Origin: an uncultured Acetatifactor sp.
Lineage (GTDB): Bacteria; Bacillota; Clostridia; Lachnospirales; Lachnospiraceae
Reading direction: 5' to 3'
Assembly: GCA_910578185.1 (NCBI GenBank)
Contig: CAJTPN010000009.1
Location: forward strand, 62,001-126,000
Length of the DNA: 64,000 bases
Shown here one piece after another: positions 60,832 through 64,000 of the stretch; the first letter of the stretch is position 1, and every line of letters begins with the position of its first letter. Position numbers and translations under genes: made by a program. Below the pieces are notes generated by a model, which worked only from the letters and a program-made list of their open reading frames with translations, was not told where the DNA came from and did not search any database.

Positions 60832-61663
60832 GATCCTTCGGCGGGTCGCCTGTTATGGAGTCATTGGGGCTGTGATGTTTTTTCTTCTGTTTTCATTGAC
60901 TTTTCGCAGCCGTTCGGATTTTTCCCAGCGACAGCAGGTAGAAATTGTGGCCTTTGGGGACAGTGTCTTTGGGGAAGTGAGGAATGAGACGGCGGTTCCG
61001 GCGCAGGTTGGGGCGCTTATAGGCAAAACGGTGTATAATGCGGCCTTGGGTGGAACCTGTGCTTCGAGGCAGGATGTGGACAGAAGGCTGGACCGTGCAA
61101 AGGATTCCCTGTCGCTTGTCGGACTTGCGGTTGCCATGGGCGCGGAGGATTTTGGCGTACAACAGTCGGCCAGACTGCGCGAGAGCAATATGGAATATTT
61201 TCCGGAGGTCATTGACGGTCTGGAAGGGATAGATTTCAACAAGGTACAAATAATTTTGATTCAGCATGGAATCAATGATTATCATGCCGGAACTTTGATA
61301 GACAACCCTGAGAACCCTTATGATGTGTATACCTTTCTTGGGGCGATCCGGAGGGCAGTGGCGGCGTTTCGGGACAAAAATCCGCAAGTTCGGATTGTGT
61401 TGGTCACGCCTGCCTATACCTGGTACACGGCCACAGGGTTGACCTGTGAGGAGACAGACCAGGGCGGGGGTGTGCTGGAAGATTATGTGAACGCAGAAAT
61501 TCGGCTTGGGGAAGAGCTAGGAATTGAAGTTGTGGATCTGTATCATGACTGCCTGCCCCATGAGAATTGGTGGGATTGGGAGACATATACCAGGGACGGG
61601 CTGCACCCCAATGAGGCAGGGCGGAAACTGCTGTCACAAAAGATCGCGGAGGCTTTGAAGTGA
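60818..61663 (+). CDS. SGNH-family hydrolase, membrane-anchored
   Basis: 281 residues. One N-terminal hydrophobic segment (about 10-28), then SGNH: GDS in VAFGDSVFG, GIND (block III) and DGLHPNEAG. Resembles the catalytic part of the gene at 43631 without its extra domain. RBS AAGGGGGG before ATG. Coupled to pseG by overlap, so O-acyl removal or transfer on the pseudaminate-containing glycan is plausible. Confidence 0.87.
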   Translation: MKKARILRRVACYGVIGAVMFFLLFSLTFRSRSDFSQRQQVEIVAFGDSVFGEVRNETAVPAQVGALIGKTVYNAALGGTCASRQDVDRRLDRAKDSLSLVGLAVAMGAEDFGVQQSARLRESNMEYFPEVIDGLEGIDFNKVQIILIQHGINDYHAGTLIDNPENPYDVYTFLGAIRRAVAAFRDKNPQVRIVLVTPAYTWYTATGLTCEETDQGGGVLEDYVNAEIRLGEELGIEVVDLYHDCLPHENWWDWETYTRDGLHPNEAGRKLLSQKIAEALK

Positions 61664-61727
61664 AAGCGGACGCTGTAGCGAAATGTACTAAAGGACATGA
61701 CGGAACTGGAATCAGGAGGCAAAGAGT

Positions 61728-63287
61728 ATGATGGGACCGGAAGGGGTATTTCGGGTGATATACGGAAAAATAAAGCGGGAATGGAAGATAGCCTTTTTAT
61801 CTTGTTTCTTTCTGGGACTGCTGATTCATATGCCGATAATGCTGTCGGACATTCCCAATCACGACGGGCTGGACAGTATGTATTTTGACCAGAACATGAT
61901 TACTTCCGGCAGATGGTTTCTGATGATTGCCTGCGGTTTTTCGTCCTTTTTTACAATTCCTTGGGTGATTGGTGTTTTGGGACTTTTGTTTCTGGGATGC
62001 ACGGGAGCTGCGCTCTGCGAACTGCTGGAGGTGAGGAAGACTTGGGCGGTGATTCTCTGCAGCGGTTTGTTGGTGTCTTTTCCAGCGCTGGCCTGTGCTT
62101 TTGCCTATGTGTTTACCCTGGACGGATATATGCTTGCGCTGTTGCTTTCCACGTTGGCAGTGCTGTTTACCAGGAAGTTCAAACGGGGATATCTGCCGGG
62201 AGCGGTATGTCTGGCGTTCAGCATGGGGACTTATCAGGCATATCTGGCCTTTGCCATGATTCTGTCGGTATTTGCCATATTGATGCTTTTTGCGGAAGAA
62301 AAAAACGGCGCCGAAGGGACGTTGAAGAGCAGAATTATGGGGGCGTTGCGATATCTATATATGGGGGTTATCGGAGCGGGATTGTATGTGGTGATTTTGC
62401 AGGTCCTTTTATGGATTCAGGGGAAAGAGCTGGCTGGTTATCAGGGAATTGACGGCATGTTGTCTGGAAGTGCGCGGGAAGGCGGGATTTTCTCTACAGT
62501 AATGGGGATGTACAGGGATTTTGCGGCCTTTTCCCTCAGGGGAAACGTGCTGTTCCAGAATGTCTTTTCCTTGGCGGCATGTATCCTGTTGGCGGCGACA
62601 GCGGTGTTTTTTCTGACGCGCAATAGAAAATACTGGAAGAATCCGGCGCTATTGGTTATAATAGTGTTGTCGATGCTGACATTACCCTTTGCCACCAATA
62701 TTATACTGTTGATTTCCCCATCGGTCACATATCATCTGTTGATGCGTTATCAATGGGTGTTGTATGGGATTGGGGCGGTGGCCTTTATCAGCAGGGCAGA
62801 GTATAATACCAGGTCCGGAGTGTTGCTGGAATGGACTGGGTGTCTGGCGAGTTTTGTGCTGGTATTTCATTATGGAGTGACGGATAATATTGCATATTCT
62901 AATCTGGAGAAGAAATACGAGAAAACGTATGCCTACTGCCTGCGTCTTTTGGACAGGATTGAGCAGACGGAAGGGTATTATCCAGGGGTTCCCATTGCCA
63001 TGGTGGGGGTGGTGGGAGACGAGCAGTTCCCCTCCACGGATCTGACATTGTCAGTTACCTCCAATATGATCGGCATGTATGGGGACAACCTGCTGTACAG
63101 GGGGGATAATTATGAGGCTTTTATACGGCATTATCTGGGGGCTACTTTGAATATTCTGCCTGCGGAGGCCATGGAGGAGATGTATTACGCTGAGGAGTAT
63201 GTGGCCATGGACAGCTTCCCCGGGGAGAATTCCATCCGGATGATAGATGGTGTCCTGTACATCAAAACAGAGAACGTGATGAGGTAA
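61728..63287 (+). CDS. GtrII-like membrane glucosyltransferase (second copy)
   Basis: 519 residues, about 11 membrane helices. HDGLDSMYFDQNMITSGRW splits into an early D..D and SGRW pattern as in the protein at 45350, fitting GtrII. AGGAGG lies eight bases before ATG. A GtrB-like gene follows 3 bases after its stop, the usual GtrB/GtrII pairing. Confidence 0.82.
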   Translation: MMGPEGVFRVIYGKIKREWKIAFLSCFFLGLLIHMPIMLSDIPNHDGLDSMYFDQNMITSGRWFLMIACGFSSFFTIPWVIGVLGLLFLGCTGAALCELLEVRKTWAVILCSGLLVSFPALACAFAYVFTLDGYMLALLLSTLAVLFTRKFKRGYLPGAVCLAFSMGTYQAYLAFAMILSVFAILMLFAEEKNGAEGTLKSRIMGALRYLYMGVIGAGLYVVILQVLLWIQGKELAGYQGIDGMLSGSAREGGIFSTVMGMYRDFAAFSLRGNVLFQNVFSLAACILLAATAVFFLTRNRKYWKNPALLVIIVLSMLTLPFATNIILLISPSVTYHLLMRYQWVLYGIGAVAFISRAEYNTRSGVLLEWTGCLASFVLVFHYGVTDNIAYSNLEKKYEKTYAYCLRLLDRIEQTEGYYPGVPIAMVGVVGDEQFPSTDLTLSVTSNMIGMYGDNLLYRGDNYEAFIRHYLGATLNILPAEAMEEMYYAEEYVAMDSFPGENSIRMIDGVLYIKTENVMR

Positions 63288-63290
63288 AAT

Positions 63291-64000
63291 ATGGCGCTTT
63301 TATCAATTGTTTTGCCGGCGTACAACGAAGAACAGAATATTTCCAATACGGCGGAAGTACTTCAAAAGCTCCTTGAGGACAACGGGACGGATTACGAACT
63401 GATTTTTATCAGCGACGGTTCCAGGGATAATACCTTTTCCGAGATACAGAGGATAGCAGAGGAGAATCCCAGGGTCAAGGGAGCGGAATTCAGCCGGAAT
63501 TTCGGCAAGGAGGCTGCGATTTTCGCAGGACTTGAGATGGCCGTTGGTGATGCGGTCATTGTCATGGACTGCGATCTGCAGCATCCTCCCCAGGTCATTC
63601 CAAAGATGTGGGAGCTGTGGCAGGAGGGATTCCAGGTGGTTGAGGGCATCAAGCAAAACAGAGGAAAGGAAAAGCTCGGCTATAAGCTTTCCGCAGGATT
63701 ATTTTACAAGATTATGAGCAGGCTGGTGAAAATGGATATGAGCGCCTCCTCGGATTTTAAGCTGTTGGACCGGAAGGTAGTGGATGTGCTGCTGGCACTG
63801 CCGGAGCGCAATACGTTTTTCAGGGCTCTTAGCTTCTGGGTGGGATTTCGGACTGCACCGGTGTATTATCAGGTGCAGGAGAGGCAGTTCGGGGAAAGTA
63901 AGTGGTCCTTTTTAAGCCTGATGAAATATGCCATTGCAAATGCCACTTCTTTCAGCACACTGCCGTTACAGATGGTAACGGTGATGGGAGTGGTGTCCAT
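63291..64000 (+). CDS. GtrB-like polyprenyl-phosphate glycosyltransferase (truncated by window end)
   Basis: Open from ATG 63291 to the last base; at least 236 residues. LPAYNEEQNI, FISDGSRDNT, NFGKEAA, and MDCDLQHPP with the metal Asp residues, then FGESKWSF and the first C-terminal membrane helix. GAGG before ATG. Catalytic partner for the GtrII-like protein directly upstream. Confidence 0.93.
   Translation, partial: MALLSIVLPAYNEEQNISNTAEVLQKLLEDNGTDYELIFISDGSRDNTFSEIQRIAEENPRVKGAEFSRNFGKEAAIFAGLEMAVGDAVIVMDCDLQHPPQVIPKMWELWQEGFQVVEGIKQNRGKEKLGYKLSAGLFYKIMSRLVKMDMSASSDFKLLDRKVVDVLLALPERNTFFRALSFWVGFRTAPVYYQVQERQFGESKWSFLSLMKYAIANATSFSTLPLQMVTVMGVVS

Noticed and set aside
1..64000. CRISPR array, tRNA, rRNA, transposase or phage integrase
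   Set aside because: No regularly spaced repeats, no RNA gene consensus and no transposase or integrase motifs were seen on either strand by eye.

Overview
The window looks like a chromosomal segment from a low-to-mid GC Gram-positive bacterium, most likely a clostridial member of the Lachnospiraceae. Pointers are the purine-rich AGGAGG-type ribosome binding sites, consensus sigma-A promoters, a T-box riboswitch ahead of tyrS, GTG/TTG starts, choline-binding-like cell-wall repeats, and many polytopic cell-envelope glycosyltransferases. No rRNA, tRNA, transposase or CRISPR array was seen. Species assignment is inference.

Region 1 (1-13.5 kb): the 3' end of a DUF6020-like membrane protein; an MBOAT acyltransferase paired with an SGNH esterase; an M19 dipeptidase; a secreted DUF5722 glycosidase-like protein with cell-wall repeats; on the minus strand a truncated-looking methyltransferase, a solute-binding lipoprotein and a small exported cysteine protein; then tyrS under a tyrosine T-box.

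Region 2 (13.5-25.1 kb): a heterodimeric ABC exporter with zinc ribbons and a DUF1854 protein, preceded by a strong promoter, a 25-codon leader ORF and a terminator (an attenuator layout). Next comes a self-contained triad: zinc-ribbon pseudokinase, vWA protein and divergent adenylosuccinate-synthetase-like enzyme. I cannot match it to a named system and rate it the best candidate for something undescribed. It is followed by an AT-rich scar in which the 5' part of hsdM is joined to the 3' part of hsdR.

Region 3 (25.1-64 kb): a large surface-glycan locus. pseB-pseC start it, and pseF, an FkbH-like enzyme, an acyl carrier protein, pseH, pseI and pseG lie about 28 kb further on, so CMP-pseudaminic acid synthesis appears complete. 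Between and after them are GT2 glycosyltransferases (several GtrB-like), GT-C-like and GtrII-like membrane transferases, a GT52/sialyltransferase-like enzyme, a PglK-like ABC flippase candidate, sugar aminotransferase and acetyltransferase genes, an FAD oxidoreductase and two SGNH hydrolases. Together they could build, flip, decorate and O-acylate a pseudaminate-containing surface polymer or glycoprotein glycan; the acceptor cannot be told from this window.

Inside region 3, at 39.84-40.14 kb, lies a compact locus with the layout of an Fst/par-type type I toxin-antitoxin module: a 28-residue hydrophobic peptide gene, a convergent antisense promoter, a shared bidirectional terminator, and a direct repeat making the antisense RNA complementary to the toxin's translation start. 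Several short intergenic repeats also recur just upstream of genes.
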